DNA of 45,360 bases from contig CANQCZ010000011.1 of the NCBI GenBank assembly GCA_947591215.1, positions 1-45,360 of the forward strand, read 5' to 3'. The DNA comes from an uncultured Bacilli bacterium. Lineage in GTDB: Bacteria > Bacillota_I > Bacilli_A > RFN20 > CAG-449. Of the stretch, positions 32,714 through 41,154 are shown piece by piece (position 1 is the first letter of the stretch; every line of letters starts with the position of its first letter). The notes under the pieces are model-generated. The model was not told the origin of the DNA, made no database searches, and saw only the letters and a program-made list of their open reading frames with translations. The translations under genes were made by a program, and so were the position numbers.

Positions 32714-35212
32714 ATGAAAAAGAAATTATTATTGTTATCAATGACGATGTTATTGAGTATGACATCATGTGGAGCAAATCCGCAACTTAATAGTAATGAA
32801 ACTTCTAATGAAGGTTCTGCCTCTAATCAAGATGTTACTAGCGAAGTCTCGGGAACTGATGGAAATTTATCAAGTGGTAATGCCAATTCTTCTAATGACA
32901 ATGGTACCCCTACTTCAAGTGCCTCTTCGTCGGCTTCTACTAGTACTTCAAGTACACCAAAAGGTGAAATTTTGCCGGCAATCAATAATATTAGAGTTTT
33001 AGTCAAAAAAGGGTGGAGCAACATCTACGCTTGGAATAAAATCAATGGCGCTACTGTTGAATATTTCGGACAATGGCCCGGAACGCCGTTAAAAAGTTAC
33101 GATAACGATTGGGATTATTACGATTTTGATGAAGGTTTAACTTCGGTTAATCTTATTTTTAATAAAACCGGTAGTCAAACTAGAGATTTAGAAGTAAGCG
33201 GTGTCGGATACCATTGGTTTAATAATAGTAATTGGAGTCACTCTGATGTTTACGGTGGTGAATTTAATAATCAAGTCGGCGGTGGCGGAAGTCAAAAGCC
33301 GATTAGCCCCTTTGAAGCTAAAAGTTATAAAGATTTTCCGATGTGGAATGAATTAGGCGACGATTATTTCAAAGTTTTACATCCATATCAAGGACAAAGA
33401 ACCGATTTCCGCGATGAATCGATTTATTTTGCAATCACTACGCGCTTTTACGATGGCGATCCTTCAAATAACGTCGCTTGTTGGGATGGTAAAGATGCTT
33501 CTTCAGATCCAGCATGGCGCGGAGATTTCAAAGGCTTAATTCAAAAACTCGATTATATCAAGGCTTTAGGTTTCACGGCTGTGTGGATTACCCCGGTGGT
33601 TGAAAATTGCTCCGGATATGATTATCATGGCTACCATGCTTTAGATTTATCAAAAGTCGATGAACGTTATGAATCGGAAGACGTGTCCTTTGAAACTTTG
33701 ATTGAAGAAGTTCATAAACGCGACATGAAATTAGTGCTCGACGTTGTCTTCAATCACACCGGCAATTTCGGTGAAAAGAATTTATTCCCGATGTTTGAAA
33801 AGAAAGGCGATCTTTCTACTTCTAACTGCTTGTCGATGCTTGAAAATTCCGGCTTGCCGGAAAATTATTTCTCATTAGATGGCGGACAACAATACGATGC
33901 AAGAATCAACAATATGAAGAACATCAGAAATGATGGTTCCGATCCCAATGATATTTACCATCACTATGGTAATTTCTCCTGGGAATCATTTGGAGAACAA
34001 GTGGCGCAAATCGCCGGAGACTGTGTTGACTTAAATACCGAAAATCCGATTGTCGCTCAATATCTTGTTAAATGTTATGGCGATTTCATTCGTCTCGGCG
34101 TCGATTATTTCCGCGTCGATACGATGAAACATATCTCAAGATTGACGCTTAACAATTATATTATTCCAGGACTTTACGAATTTGCTAAACGCTGCGGCAA
34201 CAATAATTTCTTTATGTTTGGCGAAGTTTGTGCGAGAGTTCGTGAAATTTGGAATCACGGAATTCCGGCTTTAAGCGCGCCTTTCTATACTTGGAAAGAA
34301 AATAAAGAATATCCTTGGGGCGATAAAGTCACCAATTTAAATAGTATTGAATTGGCTTATAACGACAATTCCACCTCAAGTGGTCAAAGAACTTCGACTA
34401 ACGCTAAATTAAGCGGTTTAAATTACCATAAACCCGATCATACTAATGCAAGCGGTAGTGGAGTTATTGATTTCCCGATGCACTGGAATTTTTACAAAGC
34501 ACAAGATGCGTTCAATGTCGCCACAGGAAATGATCAATATTATGAAGATGCGACTTATAACGTCGTTTACGTTGATTCTCACGATTACTCTCCGGATGAT
34601 TGTCAATTTGTGAGATTCAATGGTGGTACCGATGCTTGGGCTGAAAATATGTCGTTGATGTTCACATTCAGAGGCGTTCCTTGCATCTATTATGGAAGTG
34701 AAATCGAATTCCAAAAGAATAAACCTATCGACAAGGGAACCGAAGTACCTTTAGCCGAAACCGGAAGAGCTTATTATGGTGATAACCTCACCGGAAACGT
34801 CCAAGCTTCTGATTTTGGTATTTATACCGCGGATGGAAAAGTCAATCAAACTTTAAATTCCACGCTTTCAAAGCATTTACAAAAATTAAATCGCATCCGA
34901 CAAGCAGTGCCGGCATTAAGACGCGGTCAATATACCACTAGTAATGTTAGCGGAAATATGGCCTTCATTCGTCGTTACACCGAAGGCAATATCGATTCAT
35001 TGGCATGTGTCACGATTTCAAGTGGAGCTACGTTCCGCGGCCTTCCAAACGGCACTTACGTCGATTTAATCACTGGACAAAGAGTGAACGTGACAAGTGG
35101 AACTTTAACCAGTGATTCAATCTCTAAAGGAAACGCTAGAATTTACGTTTTAGAAAACGCTTCTACCGGTACTTTAAGTAAGATTGGCGATAGTTTGACT
35201 TATCTGAAATAA
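32714..35212 (+). CDS. Secreted alpha-amylase lipoprotein, CBM-GH13
   Basis: The 832-residue protein starts with a lipoprotein signal peptide and lipobox ending in Cys19 (LSMTSC), then a Ser/Asn/Thr-rich linker to about residue 90, a starch-binding module of CBM26 type (about 94-180, with the aromatic IYAWNKINGATVEYFGQWPG), and a GH13 (beta/alpha)8 domain. Catalytic residues by motif are Asp469 (YFRVDTMKH), Glu504 (FMFGEV) and Asp624 (VDSHD); DVVFNHTG is conserved region I. It is anchored on the outer membrane face and degrades starch or glycogen to maltodextrins. A cre-like site precedes it. The gene stands between sporulation-linked genes, where B. subtilis has none. Confidence 0.92.
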   Translation: MKKKLLLLSMTMLLSMTSCGANPQLNSNETSNEGSASNQDVTSEVSGTDGNLSSGNANSSNDNGTPTSSASSSASTSTSSTPKGEILPAINNIRVLVKKGWSNIYAWNKINGATVEYFGQWPGTPLKSYDNDWDYYDFDEGLTSVNLIFNKTGSQTRDLEVSGVGYHWFNNSNWSHSDVYGGEFNNQVGGGGSQKPISPFEAKSYKDFPMWNELGDDYFKVLHPYQGQRTDFRDESIYFAITTRFYDGDPSNNVACWDGKDASSDPAWRGDFKGLIQKLDYIKALGFTAVWITPVVENCSGYDYHGYHALDLSKVDERYESEDVSFETLIEEVHKRDMKLVLDVVFNHTGNFGEKNLFPMFEKKGDLSTSNCLSMLENSGLPENYFSLDGGQQYDARINNMKNIRNDGSDPNDIYHHYGNFSWESFGEQVAQIAGDCVDLNTENPIVAQYLVKCYGDFIRLGVDYFRVDTMKHISRLTLNNYIIPGLYEFAKRCGNNNFFMFGEVCARVREIWNHGIPALSAPFYTWKENKEYPWGDKVTNLNSIELAYNDNSTSSGQRTSTNAKLSGLNYHKPDHTNASGSGVIDFPMHWNFYKAQDAFNVATGNDQYYEDATYNVVYVDSHDYSPDDCQFVRFNGGTDAWAENMSLMFTFRGVPCIYYGSEIEFQKNKPIDKGTEVPLAETGRAYYGDNLTGNVQASDFGIYTADGKVNQTLNSTLSKHLQKLNRIRQAVPALRRGQYTTSNVSGNMAFIRRYTEGNIDSLACVTISSGATFRGLPNGTYVDLITGQRVNVTSGTLTSDSISKGNARIYVLENASTGTLSKIGDSLTYLK

Positions 35213-35256
35213 ATAATTCGCCAAATGACCTCTAACGAATTAATGAAAGGAAAAAT

Positions 35257-35994
35257 ATGAACATCAAAGACAAAATCGTTTTGTGGATTCAAGATTATTT
35301 CAATCAAAATGGAAAAGATCTCAATGCGATAATCGGAATTTCCGGCGGCAAGGATAGTTCGGTTTGTGCTGCTTTGCTGGTGGAAGCATTAGGTAAAGAA
35401 AGAGTGATCGGGGTTTTAATGCCACAAGGTTCGCAACACGATATTCAAATGTCGTATGATTTAGTAGAATATTTAGGAATTCGACATTTTGAAGTTAATA
35501 TCGGTGAAACATGTGAAGCAGTCGTCACGGCTTTAGCCAATGCCGGAGTTTCTAAAGAAGAACTACGCACTAACAAAGTCTATTATTCCAATACTCCGGC
35601 GCGAATAAGAATGACAGTGCTATACGGAGTTTCGGCCATCTACCATGGGTTAGTGGTCAACACCTGCAATAAATCTGAAGATTATATCGGTTATTCGACA
35701 AAATTCGGTGATAGCGCCGGCGATTTCAGTCCCATTAGCGATCTTTTAGTCAGTGAAGTAAAAGCGCTAGGACGACAATTGAAACTTCCGGAAAAATTTA
35801 TCAAAAAAGTGCCGGAAGATGGATTATCAGGTAAAACCGATGAAGATAATTTAGGATTCACGTATGCCGTTCTCGATCGATATATCGAAACCGGTGAAAT
35901 CGACGATCCGCTTATTAAAGAAAAAATCGATACCATGCATCGAAAAAATTTACACAAGGTGCTGCCGATGCCGCAGTTTATAAAAAATAAGTAG
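35257..35994 (+). CDS. nadE: NH3-dependent NAD+ synthetase
   Basis: The 245-residue N-type ATP pyrophosphatase has the PP-loop Ser29-Gly-Gly-Lys-Asp-Ser-Ser35 and the later segments CNKSEDYIGY and SPISDLLVSEVKALGR. It amidates nicotinate adenine dinucleotide to NAD+, using free ammonia because there is no N-terminal nitrilase domain. ATG 35257 follows AAAGGAAAAAT, 44 bases after the amylase stop with no terminator between them, so it may share the amylase transcript. With pncB (17.5 kb) it provides two of the steps of NAD salvage. Confidence 0.95.
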   Translation: MNIKDKIVLWIQDYFNQNGKDLNAIIGISGGKDSSVCAALLVEALGKERVIGVLMPQGSQHDIQMSYDLVEYLGIRHFEVNIGETCEAVVTALANAGVSKEELRTNKVYYSNTPARIRMTVLYGVSAIYHGLVVNTCNKSEDYIGYSTKFGDSAGDFSPISDLLVSEVKALGRQLKLPEKFIKKVPEDGLSGKTDEDNLGFTYAVLDRYIETGEIDDPLIKEKIDTMHRKNLHKVLPMPQFIKNK

Positions 35995-36032
35995 GTTAAA
36001 TTTATTTTAACTTAAGTTGATATCAAATAGAA

Positions 36033-36057
36033 AAATCGCATCTTTGCGATTTTTTTA
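36033..36057 (+). terminator. Terminator after nadE
   Basis: AAATCGCA (36033-36040) and TGCGATTT (36045-36052) with a four-base loop, followed by seven T. Confidence 0.9.
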
Positions 36058-36098
36058 TTAAAAAACGCACAAATCGGAGAAATACTTTTAAAAATAAT

Positions 36099-36128
36099 GT
36101 TGACATCGTCGCTTATTTATAAAATAAT
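36099..36128 (+). promoter_or_regulatory. Promoter of the T-box-valS transcript
   Basis: TTGACA at 36099-36104 and AATAAT at 36123-36128 with an 18-base spacer, directly before the T-box. Confidence 0.6.
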
Positions 36129-36129
36129 A

Positions 36130-36340
36130 TGAAAGTACGAAGAACGAGAGGTTCTTCAAGAGGTATTCTAAGAGAGGCTTTGGTCGGTGAAAAAAGCTGA
36201 AGAAACTTGAAGATAGTCGCTCGGGAGTGTGGGATTAATCTCCCCGGAAGGCACCGTTATCGCCTTTAAAGAGTGCAACCAAAATGGTTGAATTAAGGTG
36301 GTACCACGCATGAGCGTCCTTAAACGGACGTTTTTTTTTT
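36130..36340 (+). promoter_or_regulatory. T-box riboswitch, valine specific
   Basis: The leader contains the invariant T-box AAGGTGGTACCACG (36295-36308), AG-bulge and distal loop of stem I (AGAGAGGC...GGTCGGTGAAA), and the specifier segment GATA-GUC-GCUCGGGAGU, where GUC at 36216-36218 is a valine codon. It is followed by a terminator, CGTCC/GGACG (36315-36330) with ten T. Uncharged tRNA-Val should bind specifier and T-box and stabilise the antiterminator, switching on valS. Confidence 0.93.
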
Positions 36341-36357
36341 AAAAGGAGAAAACGCAT

Positions 36358-38946
36358 ATGCTTAGCAAACATTATGATCATCATGAAGTCGAAAAAGGAA
36401 AGTATGACGAGTGGAAAAAACGCGGATATTTTGGTACTAAGGATTTAACGAAAACCAAATTTTCGATGGTTATTCCCCCACCGAACGTCACCGGCAAATT
36501 ACATTTGGGTCATGCTTGGAATACGACGATTCAAGATATTATCGCTAGATATAAAAGAGCAAAAGGATACGATGTTTTATGGGTGCCGGGAATGGATCAT
36601 GCCGGCATTGCAACTCAGGCCAAAGTCGAAGAACGATTGCGGAAAGAAGGAATCTCCCGTTATGATTTGGGACGCGAGAAGTTCTTAGAAAAAGCCTATG
36701 AATGGAAGAAAGAATACAGTGAAACAATTCATGACCAATGGAAAATGATGGGTCTATCACTAGACTATAATCGCGAACGTTTTACGTTAGATGAAGGACT
36801 CAATAAAGCGGTTCGTCATGTTTTTTGCGAATTGTATAAAAAAGGCTTGATTTATCGCGGGGAGAAAATCATCAATTGGGATCCGCTTTTAAAAACCGCA
36901 CTCAGCAATATCGAAGTTATCCATAGCGACGATCAAGGCAAATTTTATTATTTCAAATATCAGATTGTTGGAACTTCGCGTTTTCTAGAAGTCGCTACTA
37001 CCCGTCCTGAAACGATGTTTGGCGATGTTTGCGTTGTCGTCAATCCTCGCGATGAGCGTTATAAAGATTTAATCGGAAAAAAGGTTATCAATCCGGCAAA
37101 TCACGATGAATTGCCTATAATTGGCGATGAATACGTGGATATTGAATTTGGAACGGGCGCCATGAAATGTACCCCGGCACATGATCCGAATGATTTTGAA
37201 ATTGCTAAACGTCATCACCTTCCTCATCCGATCTGCATGAATGAAGACGCTACGATGAATGACTTGTGTGGTGAAAAATACGTCGGATTAGATCGTTACG
37301 AATGTCGCGATAAATTAGTCGCAGCAATTGAAAAAGAAGGTAATTTAATCAAGATTGAAAATATCGTTCATCCGGTTGGCCATTCGGAACGAAGCAAATG
37401 CGTCGTCGAACCATATTTGTCAAAACAGTGGTTTGTAAAAATGAAACCTTTGGCAATGCAGGCTCTTGAAGCTCAAAAGAGTGAAAATCGCGTCGATTTT
37501 ATTCCGGAACGGTTTGAAAAAATCTTCACCAATTGGATGAATGATTGCGAGGATTGGTGTATTTCTCGACAACTTTGGTGGGGGCATCGAATCCCGGCGT
37601 ATTATCATAAAATTACTGGGGAAATGATCGTCTGCGAAGAACCACCGAAAGATCTTGAAAATTACATTCAAGATGAAGATGTCCTCGATACGTGGTTTTC
37701 AAGTGCGTTATGGCCGTTTTCAACCCTTGGATGGCCCGAGAAAACCGAAGATTTAAAACGCTACTATCCGCTTGACGTTTTAGTGACCGCATACGACATT
37801 ATCTTTTTCTGGGTGTCGCGAATGATTTTCCAAGGCTTGGAATTCACCGATACGCATCCCTTTAAAAAAGTTTTGATTCACGGCCTTATTCGGGATGAGC
37901 AAGGCCGAAAGATGTCTAAATCCTTAGGCAACGGAATCGATCCTATCGATGTCATTGAAAAATATGGAGTCGATGCTTTAAGGTATTTCTTAACTACTTC
38001 AACGTCACCGGGCCTTGATACTCGTTATAGTGACATCAAATTACAGTCCGCGAGCAATTATCTCAATAAAATATGGAATGCGGCTCGCTTTATTTTGCTT
38101 AATCTCGAAAAGAAAGAAAATCTCGATATCGATGAATCAAAACTCGATGTCCTCGATCGTTTTATTTTGTCGAGACTCAATAAATGCGTTGAAAACGTCA
38201 CTTTGAATATGGACAAGTACGATTTTGCCAATGCCTCGACTCACTTGTACAATTTTGTTTACGATGACTTCACTTCGTGGTATTTGGAATTAGCCAAAGT
38301 CAAATTAAATGGCATAGACAATGAATCTGTACGTAATACTAAAGCGGTTTTATTAAAAGTACTTAAAGATATCGTAATTTTAATTTACCCGTATGTTCCT
38401 TTCATCGCGGAAGAAATCTATCAACAATTACCGCATCATCTTGAATCGATAATGCTTGAAACTTATCCAGAAGTTGCCAAAGAGCGGTATGATGAAAAAT
38501 CCGAGATGATCGTTCTCGATTTAATAAAAATGATTAAAGATGTCCGCAGCTACAAAGTTGATTGTAAATTAGCGCCTAATGCCCCGATCGAACTAGAAAT
38601 AATTACGAGTCAACGACCGATGGTTGAAATTTTATTACCGTTTTTGAAAAGGATGACTTTTGCCTCAAAGATCGACTTTGTAAATGAATTTAAAGACGGA
38701 AATCCCCGTGTTTATCAATTGGCGACGATGGTCATCAAAGATAATGTCGACAAAGAAAAATTACTTGCGACTTTAAATGCTGAAATCGAACGTTTGGAAA
38801 AAGAAGTTGCAAGAGGGGAAAAGATGCTCTCTAACGAAAACTTTATTGCCAAAGCTCCAAAAGAAAAGGTCGCTTTAGAACAAAAGAAATTAGCTGATTA
38901 CAAAAAACAACTTCAAGAATATCGCGATAAAAAGGACAATTTATAA
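36358..38946 (+). CDS. valS: Valyl-tRNA synthetase
   Basis: The 862-residue class I synthetase has HIGH-type His49-Leu-Gly-His52 in PPPNVTGKLHLGHAW, the KMSKS loop at 518-522, an editing (CP1) domain between them, an anticodon-binding domain, and a C-terminal arginine- and lysine-rich coiled coil (about 800-860), which is characteristic of ValRS. It charges tRNA-Val and clears Thr-tRNA-Val. It is controlled by the valine T-box directly upstream. ATG 36358 follows AAAAGGAGAAAACGC. Confidence 0.98.
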   Translation: MLSKHYDHHEVEKGKYDEWKKRGYFGTKDLTKTKFSMVIPPPNVTGKLHLGHAWNTTIQDIIARYKRAKGYDVLWVPGMDHAGIATQAKVEERLRKEGISRYDLGREKFLEKAYEWKKEYSETIHDQWKMMGLSLDYNRERFTLDEGLNKAVRHVFCELYKKGLIYRGEKIINWDPLLKTALSNIEVIHSDDQGKFYYFKYQIVGTSRFLEVATTRPETMFGDVCVVVNPRDERYKDLIGKKVINPANHDELPIIGDEYVDIEFGTGAMKCTPAHDPNDFEIAKRHHLPHPICMNEDATMNDLCGEKYVGLDRYECRDKLVAAIEKEGNLIKIENIVHPVGHSERSKCVVEPYLSKQWFVKMKPLAMQALEAQKSENRVDFIPERFEKIFTNWMNDCEDWCISRQLWWGHRIPAYYHKITGEMIVCEEPPKDLENYIQDEDVLDTWFSSALWPFSTLGWPEKTEDLKRYYPLDVLVTAYDIIFFWVSRMIFQGLEFTDTHPFKKVLIHGLIRDEQGRKMSKSLGNGIDPIDVIEKYGVDALRYFLTTSTSPGLDTRYSDIKLQSASNYLNKIWNAARFILLNLEKKENLDIDESKLDVLDRFILSRLNKCVENVTLNMDKYDFANASTHLYNFVYDDFTSWYLELAKVKLNGIDNESVRNTKAVLLKVLKDIVILIYPYVPFIAEEIYQQLPHHLESIMLETYPEVAKERYDEKSEMIVLDLIKMIKDVRSYKVDCKLAPNAPIELEIITSQRPMVEILLPFLKRMTFASKIDFVNEFKDGNPRVYQLATMVIKDNVDKEKLLATLNAEIERLEKEVARGEKMLSNENFIAKAPKEKVALEQKKLADYKKQLQEYRDKKDNL

Positions 38947-38970
38947 AAAAACGGCTCGTCCGTTTTTTAA
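38946..38970 (+). terminator. Terminator after valS
   Basis: AAAACGG and CCGTTTT pair around CTCGT and run into TTTT. The double-glycine peptide gene begins 39 bases further on. Confidence 0.8.
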
Positions 38971-39008
38971 TTTGTAAAATATTCTCTTATTGATAGATAG
39001 GAGGATAT

Positions 39009-39188
39009 ATGATGAGAAAATTAAATAACGATGAAATGGCTCTTATTAAAGGTGGCGAAGCGATCACGTTAACGATGGTTTTGGCCGTGATGTCGGCGGC
39101 CCTTTTAGCGGTGATTTGTTATCGCCTTTTTATGTCTAGTACCGGTTCGACAACTTTGCCCGGTGGCTATCGCTTCGAGTGGAAATAA
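39009..39188 (+). CDS. Double-glycine leader peptide with a membrane helix (bacteriocin- or ComC-like)
   Basis: A 59-residue protein starts at ATG 39009 (or 39012), behind AGGAGG, and ends in TAA at 39186-39188. Its N terminus (MRKLNNDEMALIKGG, residues 2-16) is a classical double-glycine leader: Leu at -12, Met/Leu at -7 and -4, Gly-Gly at -2/-1, as removed by C39-peptidase ABC exporters from class II bacteriocins and competence peptides. Behind it are a hydrophobic segment (about 18-44, ITLTMVLAVMSAALLAVICY) and a short tail. The stop overlaps the radC start (TAATG). No transporter, immunity or regulator gene lies nearby. In B. subtilis the valS-radC interval holds comC, but this is not homologous to it by eye. 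Confidence 0.7.
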   Translation: MMRKLNNDEMALIKGGEAITLTMVLAVMSAALLAVICYRLFMSSTGSTTLPGGYRFEWK

Positions 39189-39886
39189 TGGCTAAAATCA
39201 AAGAGATACCACCATTATTACGACCGCGCGAAAAAGCAAAACTCTACGGCTTTAAAAGTTTAAGCGACGAAGAATTATTAGCCATCGTGCTATCGAGCGG
39301 TACTAAAAATAAATCGGTTTTAGATCTTTCGCGAGAATTGATTTACGAATTTAACGGACTATTGAATGTCTTTGAAGCCCCATTCGATGAAATAATCAAG
39401 TATCATGGCATAAATGAAGTCAAAGCTTTGACGATTAAAGCCGTGGAAGAATTGCGACGCAGAATGATTGATCTTAGTCATCAAACGAGAATAATCTTTG
39501 ACGATGCAAACAAAGTGATATCGTTTTTTGCGCCGCGCTTTTTAGGTGAGCGACAAGAAAATTTATATTTGGCGTCACTTACTCGAACCAATAAGCTTAT
39601 CGCTTTTCATTTAGTTTACAAAGGTACTGAAACCAGCGTGTTTGGCGATTATCGCGATATTTTTCGCTTGGCTATTAAAGATGGAGCCAAAAAGGTATAT
39701 TTATTACACAATCATCCAAGCGATAATGTCGCCCCATCAAATGAAGATATCAAAACAACCAATCAATTGATGATCGTCGCTTTGACTTTGGGAATCGCTT
39801 TGATCGATCATCTGATCGTGGGACTTACTAAAGCCTATTCATTAAAAGAAAAAAAATTAATAAATATCGATTGCTCGACTGAATAG
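39188..39886 (+). CDS. radC: RadC family JAB-domain protein
   Basis: The 232-residue protein has an N-terminal helix-hairpin-helix part and a C-terminal MPN+/JAMM-type domain with His174-x-His176 and Asp187 (HNHPS...NED), the metal-binding set of RadC. The family was named for a repair mutant, but its role in repair is not established. ATG 39188 is chosen because it agrees with homology (MAKIKEIPP) and overlaps the preceding peptide stop (TAATG); a GTG at 39179 is possible. In B. subtilis radC is followed by mreBCD and minCD; here minC comes next. Confidence 0.93.
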   Translation: MAKIKEIPPLLRPREKAKLYGFKSLSDEELLAIVLSSGTKNKSVLDLSRELIYEFNGLLNVFEAPFDEIIKYHGINEVKALTIKAVEELRRRMIDLSHQTRIIFDDANKVISFFAPRFLGERQENLYLASLTRTNKLIAFHLVYKGTETSVFGDYRDIFRLAIKDGAKKVYLLHNHPSDNVAPSNEDIKTTNQLMIVALTLGIALIDHLIVGLTKAYSLKEKKLINIDCSTE

Positions 39887-39938
39887 CCATCATTTCGACA
39901 CCTTATAAATCTATAATCTCTATTTACGAGGTGATTAA

Positions 39939-40448
39939 ATGACAATCAATTACACATGGCTTTGTGAAAAAGCGAATGATGTCTCGCAAGGTTTTGCAGA
40001 ATTAGAGAAAGCCTTGAGCGAATGCAAAGAGTCGAACAATATTTTGAGTATCGATGTTATCGTCAATAAAGATATATTCGACGATGTTTTTTTACCATTG
40101 CTTGGGCGGCTAGATTATTATCAATCGGGTTTTATCAATTCATATAAAGTGATTAAAAACGAAGTTCAGATTCTTAAAGAAGATATTTTTCCCGATGAGA
40201 TGACGATTAAAAAACCGACGATAATTTTCTTCCCGATTGAAGATACGATGGTCATTCATTTACAAAGCGAACTAGTGATTATGAGCGAAGTAAAAGGGAC
40301 GATCATTTTTGAAAATGCGGAGGCTAAATTGATCGCCAAAAAATTGGACAATGCTAAATTAGTGCATCCCTCAGGTTCGTTTTTTCCGTGTACGATCGAT
40401 GAATGTAACTTATCTTATAAGGAGGACTTATGCGCGATATTTTCGTAA
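39939..40448 (+). CDS. Short MinC-like protein
   Basis: The 169-residue protein lies directly before minD, with which it overlaps by 19 bases, exactly where minC stands in B. subtilis. Its C-terminal part (HLQSELVIMSEVKGTIIFENAEAKLIAKKL, about 108-137) shows the MinC beta-helix rhythm of ELVIxGxVxxG...AxLxA, in a degenerate form. The N-terminal half may be the FtsZ-inhibiting domain. It is shorter than typical MinC (about 220-230 residues). MinC inhibits Z-ring assembly near poles. A TATAAT lies at 39912-39917, and GAGGTG precedes the ATG. Confidence 0.65.
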   Translation: MTINYTWLCEKANDVSQGFAELEKALSECKESNNILSIDVIVNKDIFDDVFLPLLGRLDYYQSGFINSYKVIKNEVQILKEDIFPDEMTIKKPTIIFFPIEDTMVIHLQSELVIMSEVKGTIIFENAEAKLIAKKLDNAKLVHPSGSFFPCTIDECNLSYKEDLCAIFS

Positions 40449-41122
40449 TTACCTCCGGAAAAGGTGGAGTCGGAAAGACGACTTTTACTTCTTTGCTCGG
40501 TAAGACACTAGCAAAACGAAAATATCGTGTGCTCATTATCGATGCCGATCTTGGTTTAAAAAACGTCGATTTGGTCTTAAAAATCTCTCAAAAAGCCAGA
40601 TACGATGTCTCCGATGTTATTAAAGGGCGATGTACGATACAAGATGCCTTGGAATACGATGATTTTGAACCATCGCTTCATGTTTTGCCTTTATGTCTAA
40701 AAAGCGACGTGAGAAATTTCCCGGAAATTTTTCTTGATCAAGTGATTGAAGAATTGAAGAGTGACTATGACTACATCTTGATTGATTCTCCCGCGGGAAT
40801 TGATGATGGTTTTTATATTGCTAAAAAAAATGCGACTCAAGCGTTAGTTATTGTAAATGATGAAGAGTGCAGTCTACATGACAGCAAATTAGTCATCAAA
40901 CTTTTAAAGGCGCAAGGTAATCTTGAAATAACCGGCGTCTTGAATCGCACTCGCTTAAAGAGGGCGAACTTGTTACGGAGAATCGATGAAATTAAATATC
41001 GACTCGGATTAGAAAAAGTTTTTTCTTTTGAAGAGTGCGATGTCGGAAAATTGCTCTTTAAAGGGCGACGGAAAGATCAAGAGAAACTCTTCAATATAAT
41101 TACGAATGTTATCGCAGTTTAA
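40430..41122 (+). CDS. minD: MinD, septum site-determining ATPase
   Basis: The 230-residue ATPase has the deviant Walker A Gly10-Lys-Gly-Gly-Val-Gly-Lys-Thr-Thr18, the switch segment IIDADLGLKNVD and ILIDSPAGIDDG (Walker B). MinD dimers bind the membrane and MinC to place the division septum. It is about 30-40 residues shorter than typical MinD, and the C terminus (LFNIITNVIAV) lacks the usual basic amphipathic targeting helix, so membrane binding may differ. ATG 40430, preceded by AAGGAGGACTT, lies within the end of the MinC-like gene. A sigma-E-like promoter overlaps its end. Confidence 0.9.
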   Translation: MRDIFVITSGKGGVGKTTFTSLLGKTLAKRKYRVLIIDADLGLKNVDLVLKISQKARYDVSDVIKGRCTIQDALEYDDFEPSLHVLPLCLKSDVRNFPEIFLDQVIEELKSDYDYILIDSPAGIDDGFYIAKKNATQALVIVNDEECSLHDSKLVIKLLKAQGNLEITGVLNRTRLKRANLLRRIDEIKYRLGLEKVFSFEECDVGKLLFKGRRKDQEKLFNIITNVIAV

Positions 41123-41132
41123 AACATATAAT
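41104..41132 (+). promoter_or_regulatory. Sigma-E-type promoter for the SpoIVFAB-like pair
   Basis: GAATGTT at 41104-41110, a 14-base spacer and CATATAAT at 41125-41132 match the B. subtilis sigma-E consensus (KMATATT, N14, CATACAAT) at 6 of 7 and 7 of 8 positions. The -10 lies 22 bases before ATG 41155, so the RNA would start about 15 bases before the gene. In B. subtilis spoIVFAB is transcribed by sigma-E in the mother cell. Confidence 0.65.
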
Positions 41133-41154
41133 TTTTTAGAAAAGGACTAAGAAT

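Noticed and set aside
39009-39188. Homologue of the competence peptidase ComC
   Set aside because: ComC of B. subtilis, found between valS and radC there, is a polytopic prepilin peptidase of about 250 residues; this gene codes for 59 residues and has no such motifs.
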